Shown here one piece after another: positions 36,601 through 47,274 of a stretch of DNA of 64,000 nucleotides; the stretch's first letter is position 1; every line of letters starts with the position of its first letter. The notes under the pieces were generated by a model. It searched no databases, had not been told where the DNA came from, and was given only the letters and a program-made list of their open reading frames with translations. Origin of the DNA: Mesorhabditis belari (lineage: Eukaryota; Nematoda; Chromadorea; Rhabditida; Rhabditidae); assembly GCA_958450365.1 (NCBI GenBank), contig CAUEEP010000741.1, forward strand, positions 3,558,501-3,622,500, written 5' to 3'. The position numbers and the translations under genes were made by a program.

Positions 36601-39600
36601 ATTTAAAACAACAAATGCAATGCAACAAATGCAATGCAACAAATGCAATTAAGCTACGATTTTTTTCATTTGAAATGCCAATTATTTTTCTACAAAAGAA
36701 CATTAAAATGACTATGGGTTAATTGATGAATTTGTTATTTGCAACAGGATTAAGAAAAGGAATGAAAAGATTTCCTGGACAGTCTAATTCTAAAGTTCTA
36801 AAGGAAAGTCTAAAGACAGGACTTTTCAAAAACAAATATGCAAAGGAGGTTGATAAACTAAGAAAAATTCCCAAGTCCGACCATTGTTTTCAACACTAAA
36901 CTTTCAGATATCCCTACACCACCTGCGCCAGCTCCTGCGCTAGCTCCTGCGCCAGCTCCTGTGCGAGCTCCTGCGCCAGCTCCTGCCGAGCCACAAGTCA
37001 TCACGATCAATCCACGATTCAAGGTAAAATCTAATACTTAGCTATACTTGGCTATACTTAGCTATACTTGGCTATCCTTTGCTTGTTCCACTATCAGCTT
37101 AGCATTCTTGTGATCGGGTCAAAAGTGTTATTGCTCAGTGCTTTCACAAGAAACCTTATCACTGTCCAGGAAAGAGGCATTGATTGCTTTCTCAGAATTC
37201 TTTCATTGAATTCTAATGCTCAGGGATTCAAGAAAAGAATTTAGCATTGCAGGCTGGATAGATTTTTGCTAGGAGAAGCTTAAAATGCTTTTTAAAAAGT
37301 CATCTTCTATTTCAGCCCATAGGCGAGCGACCACTCAATGGAGGCTATGTGAGCGCTTCACAGAAATTGGTCGAGATCCCTCCACGTTCCCCTTCTCCGC
37401 CACCACCTCCACCAAAAGTTCTTCCAATTCCACCAAAGCCTGTACCACCATCTCCAAGAGTCATCCAAACTCCTCCACAGCCGACAAGCAAGGCGACACG
37501 CGACGCGCCCTCTCTTCCCTCCACTCCTCAACAACAAACCCCGACTGTTACTAAGAGAAACGAGATACAAATCGCAAGCAATTTCTCGACACCGATCTCC
37601 ACTCCAATCACTCCAGTTGCTCCAAGCCCCGCTTTTCAGCCAAGACAATTGCAGAAACGAGCTTCGGTTAGTTTCAGCTAATTATTCCAATAGAAACACT
37701 CCTGGGGTATTGCGGTGTAGTCTAACTTTAAACGCTCTGTTCTCCAAACTGCTTTATGCTACAATGTGCGCTTGGGTTTCAAATGATAGCCCTTGAAATC
37801 TAGTATTTTTTTTGTACTAAAAAGATAATTAAGGAAAATCTGGGGGCTGAGAAAAGAATGACTTTGTAAAGAGCGACTGTACCGGGGTGAGGGGGGCTTC
37901 TATTAGAATAATTACGGTATATTAAGTTTTTATTTTGGGTTGTGGAACTTTATTTGACATGTTTTTCTATAATTCTTGTTTAAAATAGAATGCAATAGAC
38001 TTTCCGAATAAAGAACCGATTTCAGGAATTTCAGGAAGTGAAACCGGTAATGAAAGACGACAAGTACCCGAACACGGCGACTCTTTTGGAAGGAGTGAAA
38101 GAATTTCAGACGATTATCATCGAACAGATCAAGTATGAGCCACCAGAGGAAGAGGAATCAGGTAAGGAAATGGGAAAAATGGAGCTTGGAGTTTGGAGCT
38201 TGGAGAAAAATAGAGTTTGCTTTCTATACTGTAGACAAAAATGACATGTAGACATATTTTCGTACACAAAAATGTAAACTGACTATGCGTAGAGAAAATT
38301 AGGGTCAAAGTCGAGATAAGTGTCTACCTAGAGATTTGTCTAGAGGGGGTAGAGAGTCGAAGTTTGACGACTCTTCTCTTTTCCTCCATATCTCGACTTC
38401 TAATTGTCGAATCGACTTGTGGTTGGTCTTAAAATGTTCGTTATGAAATTTCGTTATAGAAAACCATAACTTACTTAGTCAACTTTAATATAAAAACATA
38501 GAGAAAATTAGGGTCAAAGTTGGACTATCTATTTGGAAGGGTCGATCAACTTAAATGGTCTATAACTCAAGATCTAAAAGTCGAATCAACTCAGGGTTAC
38601 TTTGATTAGAATCTACATAAAATTTGATTAAAGAAATCTATAATTTGTTTTGTAGACTTAACCAATAAAAACATAGAGAAAATTAAGATCAAAGTCGAGA
38701 TAAATGGAGTTTTTATAATGTAGACAAAAGTGACATGTAGACATATCTTCGTACACAAAAATGTAAACTGGCTATGCGTAGAGAAAATTAGGGTCAAAGT
38801 CGAGATAAGTGTCTACCCCCGGCCCCTAGAGATTTGTCTATCCCCCTAGAGATTTGTCTAGGGGGGTAGAGAGTCGAAGTTTGACGACTCTTCTCTTTTC
38901 CTCCATATCTCGACTTCTAATTGTCGAATCGACTTGTGGTTGGTCTTAAAATGTTCCTTATGAAATTTCGTTATAGAAAACCACAATTTATTTAATACAC
39001 CTTAGTGTAAAAACATAGAGAAAATTAGGGTCAAAGTCGAGACAAGTGTCTACGCCTCCTCAGAGACTTACTTGACCCCCCTCAGAGAATCTGAGTATGA
39101 AGACTCTTCTCTTTTAAACAATTCACTGAGTAGTGCGTCAGAAAGAATGCGTTTTTGATGGTTGAACACAAAGTACGCGATAACATATATAACATAACAA
39201 CGACATAACAACAACACAACAACAACAAAAACGATAATAAGTGCACAAATTTCAGGAACTCTCAAGCTCTCCTCATTGTCGACAATGGAGGAAGACAATG
39301 ATGAAAATGAGGAGATGAAATCATTTGAAAGGGAACAGAAATTGGCCTCACTCACCACACTTCAACGGGATAAAGTCGAGCTGAAGAAGAAACAACTTGA
39401 AAAGGTGAATTCAGAGTATTCAGAGTACTAAGACTTGCTAACTGAATGTTCTCGGTTACGTTCGAAGGCGATCTACGTCGAATCCGAATGCCCGAGCCCG
39501 ATTTAAACTTAATTGCTTTGTCAACGGCAACCCAACCTATTTTGGCTCTAAGTTAATTATTTTCAAACAAATTCTTATGATTTTGATATCATTCGATGAA

Positions 39601-40370
39601 GCATTGAATTTTCTACCAAATTATATTAAATTTAAAAGAAATTGTTAAGAAATAACTAACCTAGAATCTAAATAGGCTAGATTGCCGTTGGCAAAACAAT
39701 TAAGTTTAGATCGAATTCGGAGCCCCGGATCCGATCCGGACGCTAGATAGGATTCGGACATCCAGATCTGATCCGGATGCTAGATCGAATTCGGAGCCCC
39801 GGATCCGATCCGGATGCTAGATAGGATTCGGAGCCCCGGATCCGATCCGGATGCTAGATAGGATTCGGAGCCCCGGATCCGATCCGGATGCTAGATAGGA
39901 TTCGGACGTCCGGATCTGATCCGGACGCTAGATCGAATTCGGAGGTCCGAACCGGATTCGGACGCTAGATCGGATCGGATTCGTAGGTAAAATTCACATA
40001 CAATAGTGCCAAAATGGACTTAAAGTACTCTATGGACTCCAAAATGGACTAAAAAGTGCAATACTATATTTTAGGCGTTTAAAAACGACTGTGAGACGTA
40101 CAAGATCGTGACGCTGAAACTGTTGAGTAAAGACGGAGATCTCGAGAAAGGATTGCGATTGGCGATGATGCAGGTTTGTGAGAAATAAAAACATCCAACT
40201 AAAATAGCTCTATTCGCTTTCGATTCAACAATTACCTTAAGAGGTTCTCAAATCACAAATCACTATTCCCAAATTACGCAATGAATCCATATACTATTGC
40301 TTTTCAGGTGTTCGAAGATTTGGAGAAGCAAATGTTAGAGAAATTGGACGTTTTCCTCACTCAAGTTTAA
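30690..40370 (+). CDS. RRM / RS-rich / proline-rich protein with periphilin (Lge1)-like C-terminus
   Basis: Sixteen exons: 30690-30865, 32627-32752, 33179-33285, 33417-33483, 34182-34256, 34884-35034, 35138-35198, 35257-35369, 35753-35860, 36368-36431, 36908-37023, 37316-37666, 38026-38161, 39256-39404, 40075-40173, 40308-40370. They total 1962 nt with all phases consistent, giving 653 residues. Residues 1-30 are Gly/Tyr-rich. An RRM spans about 42-120 (RNP2 VFIRGL, RNP1 RLFVAVRF). Residues about 158-285 are RS/Arg-Ser-rich (SRSRSRSRSG). Residues about 290-560 are Pro-rich (PAPAPALAPAPAP). The C-terminus, about 575-650, is helical and charged (KKKQLEKAFKNDCETYKIV, LEKGLRLAMM), which I match to the Lge1-type domain of periphilin-1 from family knowledge. 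Likely a nuclear RNA-binding or chromatin-linked factor. Exon 7 uses a CAGAAAG|AAG acceptor chosen by phase. Confidence 0.88.
31312..31715. repeat. 12-bp minisatellite in intron 1
   Basis: Units such as CTTGGTATCCAG, CTTGATCTCCAG and CTTGATATCCAG, more than 30 copies. The plus open frame (Ser-Leu-Ile-Ser-Ser) is a repeat artefact. Confidence 0.95.
32880..33110. repeat. dispersed palindromic repeat in intron 2 (copy also at 63,430-63,720)
   Basis: GATACGCGCCCGGCCCCTTT, AACTTTGAGCTCAAATTTCTTGG and the mirror TTTGAGCTCAAAGTT are shared with the copy near the window's right end. It has short inverted arms. Confidence 0.75.
33500..33880. repeat. 43-bp GC-rich minisatellite in intron 4
   Basis: About 9 copies of a 43-bp unit (GGTGGAAGAAGGCCGTGTGG onwards). 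It begins 17 nt after the donor of exon 4. Its GC content is far above its surroundings. Because 43 is not a multiple of 3, successive copies change frame, so protein-coding use is unlikely. Confidence 0.95.
34390..34798. mobile_element. foldback element filling intron 5
   Basis: AGATCTGCTTAACGAGTCCGG on the left mirrors CCGGACTCGTTAAGCAGGTCT on the right. The arms are about 190 bp each with a short centre (CTGGACTCGTTAAGC). No coding capacity. Confidence 0.9.
35566..35650 (-). pseudogene. type II (long variable arm) tRNA-like sequence in intron 8
   Basis: Minus strand: GGCCGAGTGGTTTGCACGC (Ser/Leu-type A box), anticodon arm CGCTT-GTCTCTA-AAGCG with CTC in the anticodon position, a variable arm that can form GCC-GTTA-GGC, and T arm CGGGG-GTTCGAA-CCCCG. 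The acceptor strands (CACCGGT and GTCGATC) do not pair and the T loop is off by one base. The best reading is a decayed Ser/Leu-type tRNA or a tRNA-derived element. A working tRNA with unusual decoding is possible but unsupported. Confidence 0.5.
35925..36045. repeat. 27-bp tandem repeat in intron 9
   Basis: About 5 copies of AGAGAAGCTCTTTTAACAGC plus AACAGTT. It lies after the donor of exon 9. The period keeps the frame open, but the downstream exon structure argues that it is intronic. Confidence 0.85.
37680..37919. mobile_element. foldback element in intron 12 (ACCGTA-ended group)
   Basis: ATTATTCCAATAGAAACACTCC at the left mirrors GGGGGGCTTCTATTAGAATAATT at the right. Inside, TTTATGCTACAATGTGCGCTTGG is shared with the 20.7-kb triplet, so it is a divergent relative. 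Confidence 0.75.
38246..39060. repeat. about 490-bp imperfect tandem repeat in intron 13
   Basis: TGTAGACATATTTTCGTACAC at 38,246 recurs at about 38,736 with the sequence that follows (AGAGAAAATTAGGGTCAAAG, GACTCTTCTCTTTTCCTCCA). A third partial copy begins near 39,015. Confidence 0.85.
39718..39985. repeat. 37-bp palindromic minisatellite in intron 14
   Basis: About 7 copies of a unit containing CCGGATCCGATCCGGATGCT. The unit is partly self-complementary (CCGGATCCGATCCGG). Confidence 0.9.
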
Positions 40371-41482
40371 ACCACGGTCACATTTATCCAAAAATTTCTT
40401 GTTTGTGCCAAAAAAAGTTCCCTTGTCTTTTCATCGTTTCATTCGCGCGTGGGTTTTATTAAATTGTGATACAACGCAAAAGAAAAAAGTCCTGGTTATT
40501 AGGTTGAAATTGTTCAGGTTAAAAAAAAAGTTTTCTGTTTTAATTAATTCCATTTTAAAAGATCTCCTCTTCAATTCAATTACTCTCTCTTGGTTTATCG
40601 ATCATATCGGCGATTGACTTAATTTGTTGTGTTTAGTGAATAAAGTTTATATCGGGATTTATCGAAAAACATAGAGCACTCGCAAGTAGACAAAAACTGT
40701 TATAAAATCGAAATCTGAATTAAAGAAGAGGTCCGAATTGGGACCGATTCTCACTAAAACCAAAAATTTGAGGATAATGACGCACGGATTTAAATCAGAC
40801 GATTTAGACGCACCGATTAGGGAAGCCCGAAAGGGTAGCCGGTTATAACGAGGGTATTTGCCAAATCGCGAGCGATTACGAAGATCCGGATAAACAAGAA
40901 TTTGAGCAGAAGAAGATCCGGATTTAGATTAAACGATTTTGACGCATCGATTACAAATTCCAAAAACGAAGCAACTTCTACCGGGGCGATTTGCCAGATC
41001 GCGAGCGATTACGCGGCCGCACAAAGAACATTTCGCCAGTCATTTATAAGGACTTCTCTTCGCTTTGTTGATGATACAAAAAGAAGATATTCAGCTGTAA
41101 ATTTGTTTTCGGGATCGGCGAATCGATTGACACTATTCATTTTATCGGGTCTACCATTTAGGACTCGAATTCTTACAAGTGGCTTACAGCTGGAACATCC
41201 CTGATCGAGAATAAAGAGTAGTCTAAAATTCATTTGTGATCCGACCTGACCTAACTATCTTTAACATTCCCATTCACAACAGAAATACATTTTCCAAGTT
41301 TTGAATGCCTCAATTGCTTTGTTTACTCCAATGTTTTCAGTGTTACGTGCTTCAAAAAAATGTAAAACTCATTCGATTTTCGTTTTTTTTTGAACGTTTA
41401 TCACAGTAGCCAATCTTTAATTTCAAATAAAAGAAAAACCGTTTTTGGAAATATACCCGTATTATAGTGTGATACAAAATTG
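40371..41482. other. convergent intergenic region with poly(A) signal and a diverged duplication
   Basis: AATAAA at 40,639-40,644 is a likely poly(A) signal for the plus-strand gene. Segments near 40,770-40,890 and 40,915-41,010 share GATTTGCCAGATCGCGAGCG-like sequence (first copy TTTGCCAAATCGCGAGCGAT), with GGATTTA and GACGCA upstream in both. This suggests an old tandem duplication. An open frame at 40,902-41,204 has no recognisable domain. No other gene is seen. Confidence 0.5.
40639..40644 (+). terminator. poly(A) signal AATAAA
   Basis: Canonical hexamer 269 nt after the stop of the RRM/periphilin-like gene, within AT-rich sequence. It is the first AATAAA downstream of that stop. Confidence 0.55.
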
Positions 41483-44400
41483 CTATAGTTTTGGCAATCC
41501 TCGATAAACTTGCATTCCACCACATGGACATGTTGAGTGCACAAATGGGAAATTTCCTTTGGGTACATCAACGAGACGCTCGGAAAGATTTTCCTAGAAG
41601 AAAATAGGATTTTTTTTCAACAGATTAGAACGATTGAATGACTTAAAACAGCTTTTCTACTTGATTATTGATCTAATAGTCTAATAGTCTTGATTAATGA
41701 TCTAATTTTTAAACGGAAAATTAGCCCCACCTCACATCGACAATTTTGCAGAAACTCCAATAGCATTTCACCAGAAATCAAGAAATAGGAACCCTAAAAA
41801 ATTCTTGAGTTCATTTTATTGATCTTACGCACTTTTATCAAGGATAGCGTTTCGGATTGTTGCTGAACTTCGACTTCCGGCACTTGAACGATTTGTGAAT
41901 TGATCTGCGTGATCGAAGAATGAAAGTCAAGCAAATCCTCCAATGAACACCACTAAAAACACCACTAAAATGGGATTCAAAAAAACTCTACGGTTTACAC
42001 ATTGATTATTCATTAGAAACATACATTCGAACTTTCTAAACCGCTCGTTGATGGCGTTTGCGAGGAGACCCGTTTGCTTTGACTTGTAAGGATGGGAACT
42101 CGATGGCTTTGTGAAGAAGACGAATTCTTCAGTCGTTGTCTGCGATTCTCGACCAAATCCTCGATTTCCAGAGACTCCTCGTCGAGGCTTCGCTTGACGG
42201 CTTTCTACAATAAAAGAACTGTTTTCGGGCAATGTTCATGCTCATGGGCTCATGAGCCAACGTCCGTTACTCCAAAAGAAAATTGGTTTTTAACCAATGA
42301 GTCATATCATATGATATTTTACACAATTCAAGCTTGAACTATGCAAGATATTTGTAGAAAGACCCGACAATGAGTTAGCTACCCGGGGGTTCACTTTTTT
42401 GTAAATATGACCTGAGTGCCAGAAGTGTTTAGTGGATCTTACAGTAGGCCTAGTCAGAGAATAAAAGTTGGCTTTATTCTTTGGATTTATAACTATTAGG
42501 CCCTAAGCTAAGTCTTAAATTGCTTAAATTCTTAAATTGCCAATATCTCAGCGTAGAACCAATATATTTGAATGAAATTTAACTTGAATTCTTGAATGAA
42601 ATTTTACTCTCAAAAACTTACAAGCTTAACGCCAAAATTATCAAGTTATTCGTCCATTCGTTTCAAAACTCTTAGAAAAGTCTATTTTATTTTTCAAGAG
42701 GGCTAAACTTTATCTAGCGACCAAGTTATAGCAAAAAGACGGCGCGAGGGCAATTTTTAACCTCCGGTACTAAATTCAAAAATACAAGCACATGAGGAAA
42801 CAATACAAATTTTGTTCTACTACATTTAAAACTAGAATAATGTAGCTATTTTCTGAAAAAGTTTCAAAACTCTTAGAAAAGTCAATTTTATTTTTCAAGA
42901 GGGCTCAACTTTATCTAGCTGTCCCACGAAATCGCTGAAAATTTGTATTGCTATTTAGCTACTACATTATTCTGCCTAAGTTTCTACCAAATGAATTACA
43001 CGACAGTTCTGAAAACATTCATTTATAAAAAAAAATTGACCTGAATCTCTAACTAAATATTTTTGAGTGAACTTATTTTGTGTGGAAAAGGTCAAAAATA
43101 GGCAGTAACACCAGGTATTTTGTTATGATTTGGTCGCTAATCGCCAAATAGCTTCATAATTTCGGCATTAAGCTTGCAAGTTTTTGAGAATAATCCGTTT
43201 AAAATTTCATTCAAATATATTGATTCTGCGTTGAAATATTACCAATTTAAGAAAGGGTCGAGACTTAGTTTACACCCTAATTCAAGGTAATCAAAAATTT
43301 CAAAGTTCATTTTAAAGCTCAAGAAAAAAAAACGAAAATTGAGCGTTTTGATATTCAATTTGCATCCAGCTTTTGATGTATTTGCTGCTCTAGTTCTATA
43401 AATTCATTGAACTTAATTTTTTGTACAAGAATAATGCAAAATTGTTTTGGGGAAGCCTTTCTTAACAAAAATCGTCAAAAATGGCAGCGTGCCGGAAAGA
43501 GACCGAGTAGTGCTCACTCAAAAACTTGTCTCATGAGTTGGATGAATCCAATTCGAAAGCTTTTGGTATGTAAATTTAGCCAAGATTCAAATCTCTATAA
43601 CACCTAGCACTTTTGAAATAAGTTAAACATTTGCTAGCTGCTTTTACAAAAAGTTGTGCGGGAACTTTTTGAGCACCCTGTACATAATTTATTTACCCGT
43701 TTCTTTGAGAACAGCGGAACCCCAACGTTTTTAGTGCCTTCGTAAAGATTTTGATCGTCTCCAAAGATCAGATTCGAGCACTCCGACGGGCTCTCGTCCT
43801 TCGGCAATCCCGTCAGGGAAGGAATGTTCGACTAAAATATGATTTCAGTAACAAATTTTGCTTCTATTTCAACTGATTAAGATATTCTTCATAACTTTTA
43901 ACTCACCAATTCATTTTCATCTTTACAAATCTTATCGGCGAGCTTCCGGAACGTTTCGGCGATTTGCGTTGGACTGTTTGGATTTTCCACAAATTCCGGG
44001 AGGATATTTTGACTTCTCTAAAATTTTAGCGTAAGTTTAAGCTTTATTTTAAGACTCATTTTGGTACTTTAGTGGTTGGAGGGGCCACTTTTATCCTGGC
44101 TTAGTTGGATCTAATGTTTTGAGTGGTTGTATTGATATTGATGGTTGTATTGATACCTTTTATCTACTTATTCTAGGATAATCATTTAGGCTTATATAGG
44201 CTTAGATAAGCTCTAAAAGAGCATTTACAACATGTTTCAAGTTTCATATTGCCGCTTTTATTTCATATTGCCGCTTTTATTCAAGTGTAAACAGCTTTGA
44301 GGTAGCGTTTGGTGGTTAGAGTACATGAGATTAGGCTAGAATTGCCAATAGCTTGCTAAAATAGTCACTAATCTATTAAGCATATTTGATTACCCTAGAA

Positions 44401-45968
44401 TATATAAAAGGTATCAATAGAACCATTCAAAACATTAGATCCAACTAAGCCCGGATAAAAGTGGTCCCTCCCAACCACCAAAGTACACCAAAGTACAAAG
44501 TACAAAGACCCACCGCTTTACATTGAGGTTCGGCCAGCTTGCTGTAGGTCGGCACATGCCATGTGCAAACGCGAACTTTCGACAGGGTTCTCCTCTTCAT
44601 TCGAACGTATTCGATCACGCTTTCACTCAACTGAAAATGTATGAGATTTATTCATTCAAAATAAAAGTAGTCAGCAGACAAATTGGGCATTCCACTCTCT
44701 TTAAAAAATTGGGTATTCTGCTTAAAGCTAAATCTAATCATCGTTGCGGAATACCTGAAAACTCTAAACCAGCCAAAAATATTTTACTACTAAAATACCA
44801 AAAATACTCACCCCAGATGCTCTCAAACAAGTCTCGAATTCGTCCATCTCCGCATCACTTTTTGGAGCGTACACTCCCGAGAACGTGACTTTCTTGCAGC
44901 AAATCGAACAATACCAAGCGACTAACATTGTTCGAAATTCTGGAAATAGATAGATCAACATAGTATCAGAAAAACAATTCCATGGCAAATTGAAACTTTA
45001 CAAAAAAAACAAGAACTTTTGTAGAGAGAGAAACTTGCAACGGGATTTGCTTTTGCTACTGAAAGTGGGCATTTAAATCTCTAACAAAAAATAAATAATA
45101 TTACAAAAAACAGAAACGTTGCAAGTCTTAAGCTTGCTATAGAGGAGCTAGTCTATGTTGTATCAGTTAATAATGGAGTTAATAACTATTTAGCCTTACC
45201 TAATACCTTTTTACTCACTAATCCTTTTTTAAATAATTAGACACAAGCCCACGAAGAAAAACCAGGGCTAGAGTAGGTAGGGGGCAGTCTGGAACTTGAC
45301 CCAAAATCAATATCTTGCCACGAAAACTTGCACACAGGGGTTTTGACTATGCAGAATCGATTAGTAATACTTTTATAACTTTTTGTTTTATTAATTTTAA
45401 TTAATAGACTTTTTAGTAAAAACTCGAACTCGAATACAGGCAATTTGCTGAGAAACAGGTCCTAACCTACTTATAACTTTTTAGTAATACTTTTATAACC
45501 TTTTTATTAATTTTATGTTTTATTTTAACAACATCCAATAACAAGAAACAACAATAACAAAACTGTTGTGTATAAAAGAACTCCCTGACAGCTTAGCGCA
45601 CCTATTTTTCGACAAATTGCCCGTATTCGAGTTTTTACTAAAAAGCCTATTAATTAATAAAACTAATAAAACAAAAAGTTATAAAAGTATTACTAATCGA
45701 TTCAGCATAGTCAAAAACCCCTATGTGCAAGTTTTCGTGGAAAAATATTGATTTTGGGTCAAGTTCCAGAATTTTTGTGCGGGTTACGGTAGCGCATCCA
45801 CGCTTTAGAAAACGCGTCGCGTCGCTTTTGCGCCAGTCCCTTTAAACCGCACGAAAATCGAATTCTAACTTTGGCAAAGAAATCTCTTTTTTTCGTACTT
45901 TCATTTCGAAATGATAAACTCACCAATTGACCTACGGTTTGCTTCAAATAGAAAATGTTTATCGCTCA
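41483..45968 (-). CDS. putative nuclear zinc protein: N-terminal C2CH (THAP/LIN-15A-like) finger and C-terminal CxC..CxC module
   Basis: Nine exons: 45968-45923, 44939-44812, 44630-44514, 44017-43907, 43831-43697, 42204-42025, 41952-41833, 41793-41731, 41593-41483. They total 1011 nt with consistent phases, giving 336 residues from MSDKHFLFEANRRS. Cys26, Cys29 (and Cys30) with C80-T-W-H83 give a C-x2-C...C-x2-H pattern about 50 residues apart, as in THAP and the THAP-like motif of LIN-15A/LIN-56 (family knowledge). KKRKAVKR at about 177-184 is a plausible nuclear signal. The middle is Ser-rich and low complexity. The C-terminus has C297-R-C299 and C322-P-C324-GG, preceded by LLEFLQN, probably a zinc ribbon. 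I cannot name an orthologue. Convergent with the RRM/periphilin-like gene. Introns 1, 3 and 5 hold foldback elements. Confidence 0.8.
42480..43679. mobile_element. inverted-repeat element and mariner-type terminus in intron 5 of the C2CH gene
   Basis: CCAATATATTTGAATGAAATTT near 42,560 mirrors AAATTTCATTCAAATATATTG near 43,205. Between them AAACTCTTAGAAAAGTC is directly repeated (42,665 and 42,867). A second element follows (about 43,280-43,679) and ends GCGGGAACTTTTTGAGCACC, the complete terminus of the family seen at 1555-2412. Confidence 0.7.
44061..44490. mobile_element. foldback element occupying intron 3 of the C2CH gene
   Basis: TTGGTACTTTAGTGGTTGGA at the left mirrors TCCCAACCACCAAAGTACACC at the right, with AGTTGGATCTAATGTTTTGA and its inverse inside. 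It fills most of the intron 44,018-44,513. Confidence 0.85.
45287..45771. mobile_element. foldback element in intron 1 of the C2CH gene
   Basis: CTGGAACTTGACCCAAAATC at the left mirrors GATTTTGGGTCAAGTTCCAG at the right. Arms of about 180 bp include AGTAATACTTTTATAACTTTTTG in opposite orientations. Confidence 0.85.
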
Positions 45969-46084
45969 TTTTCCTACCTTTTTCCAGCAAATTTGGGTTT
46001 GTTTCGAAGCAAATTCGAGTGTAAAAACGAGCTTTGGGCAAAATCCTTTGAAAAACTCTACAAACAGATTGACTGAACAGATCG

Positions 46085-46250
46085 TTGTGAAAATTTGGCT
46101 ATATAAATCTAACTTTTTGACGCTCTGTCTTTTTTCTATTGACACGAAGATAGGTTTTCATGGATCAAAGTGTCTAAATCGCGTAATTGAGTCGTTGCCA
46201 TTCTTGACTACCCGACTTTGCGCCTCTAAAAAACTCAAAAACCTAACATT
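46085..46250. mobile_element. diverged mariner remnant
   Basis: Matches the mariner copies loosely (GAAAATTTGGCTATATAAAT, TATTGACACGAAGATAGGTTTTC, AGTGTCTAAATC). No terminal repeats remain. Confidence 0.45.
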
Positions 46251-46439
46251 TTCATAATAATTCAATGTTCTTTTATAGAAAAAGAAAAACCTAACCTTTT
46301 TATTAACCTTCCTAAAGAAATAAATGCTAATCGTATGTATGCTAATCGGTGCATTAACCTTTTCTAAACGGAAGTATACAAAAAAAAGCGAAAAGACTTA
46401 ACGGCCAGCGTAATGCTAAGTATAGACCTCACAAAGATC

Positions 46440-46965
46440 GATAAAATGAATGATCGGAGAGAAAGGAAGGGGAAGATGGAAAGGAAGGGAAAGGAAGGGA
46501 AAGATGGAAAGGAAGTGGGAAGAAAAGGAGAGATAAGGGGAATTGAAGAGAGTTGAGAGAAAAGGAAGATTGGGTGAGCGCCAAAAGGGAAGAAGTGGAG
46601 GGGAGTGGGGGAAGAGGAAAGGAGAGAAAGGAAGGGAAAAGGAAGAGAGGAATACGATGGAGAGAATTCACGGACAAAGGGCTCGAGTCAGAAAGAAGGA
46701 AGAGCAAGCGTACGAAGCAATGGAAAGGAAGGGGAAGATGGAAAGGAAGGGAAAGGAAGAGAAAGATGGAAAGGAAGTGGGAAGAAAAGGAGAGATAAGG
46801 GGAATTGAAGAGAGTTGAGAGAAAAGGAAGATTGGTTGAGCACCAAAAGGGAAGAAGTGGAGAGTAGTGGGGGAAAGGAAGAGAAGAAAACGATGGAGGG
46901 ATTTCACGAACAAAGCGCTCGAGTCAGAAAGAAGGAAGAGCAAGCGTACGAAGGAATCATTTTGG
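46440..46965. repeat. purine-rich tandem duplication, about 240-260-bp unit
   Basis: GAATTGAAGAGAGTTGAGAG occurs at about 46,540 and 46,802, and CTCGAGTCAGAAAGAAGGAAGA at about 46,681 and 46,918. Within each copy are GGAAAGGAAGGG repeats. Open frames on both strands (Lys/Glu/Arg or Ser/Leu/Phe) follow from the composition. Confidence 0.85.
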
Positions 46966-47274
46966 GTAAGTTAAGCTCTTAATTTCTTCACGATTCAACA
47001 CGAACAAGGGGGTCATTGTTGCTTGGATTTGCTCTAAAATCCAATTGTAGTAGAAGCTTTCCGAGCTTTCGTTTCTAACCATAAATTCATCCAGATAACT
47101 CGAAAGGTGGTGTCGTGTGATGCCGTTATCTTACTTATTCCAACTGAAGACCAAATTCAAATGCAAATTTTGTGAGGCTTTATTTAAATTGATGCACGGC
47201 AGCTTTTGTGGAGATATAATTGAATAGAATCCAATTGTTTAAGCGCTTGGCTTTGCCTGAAAACTGTAAACCAT

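Noticed and set aside
40902..41204. 100-residue open frame starting MSRRRSGFRLNDFDAS
   Set aside because: Overlaps the diverged duplication and has no recognisable domain. The other copy of the duplicated sequence is broken by stops in the matching frame.
46429..46943. Lys/Glu/Arg-rich frames over the purine tract
   Set aside because: Composition-driven and present in three frames, within a tandem duplication.
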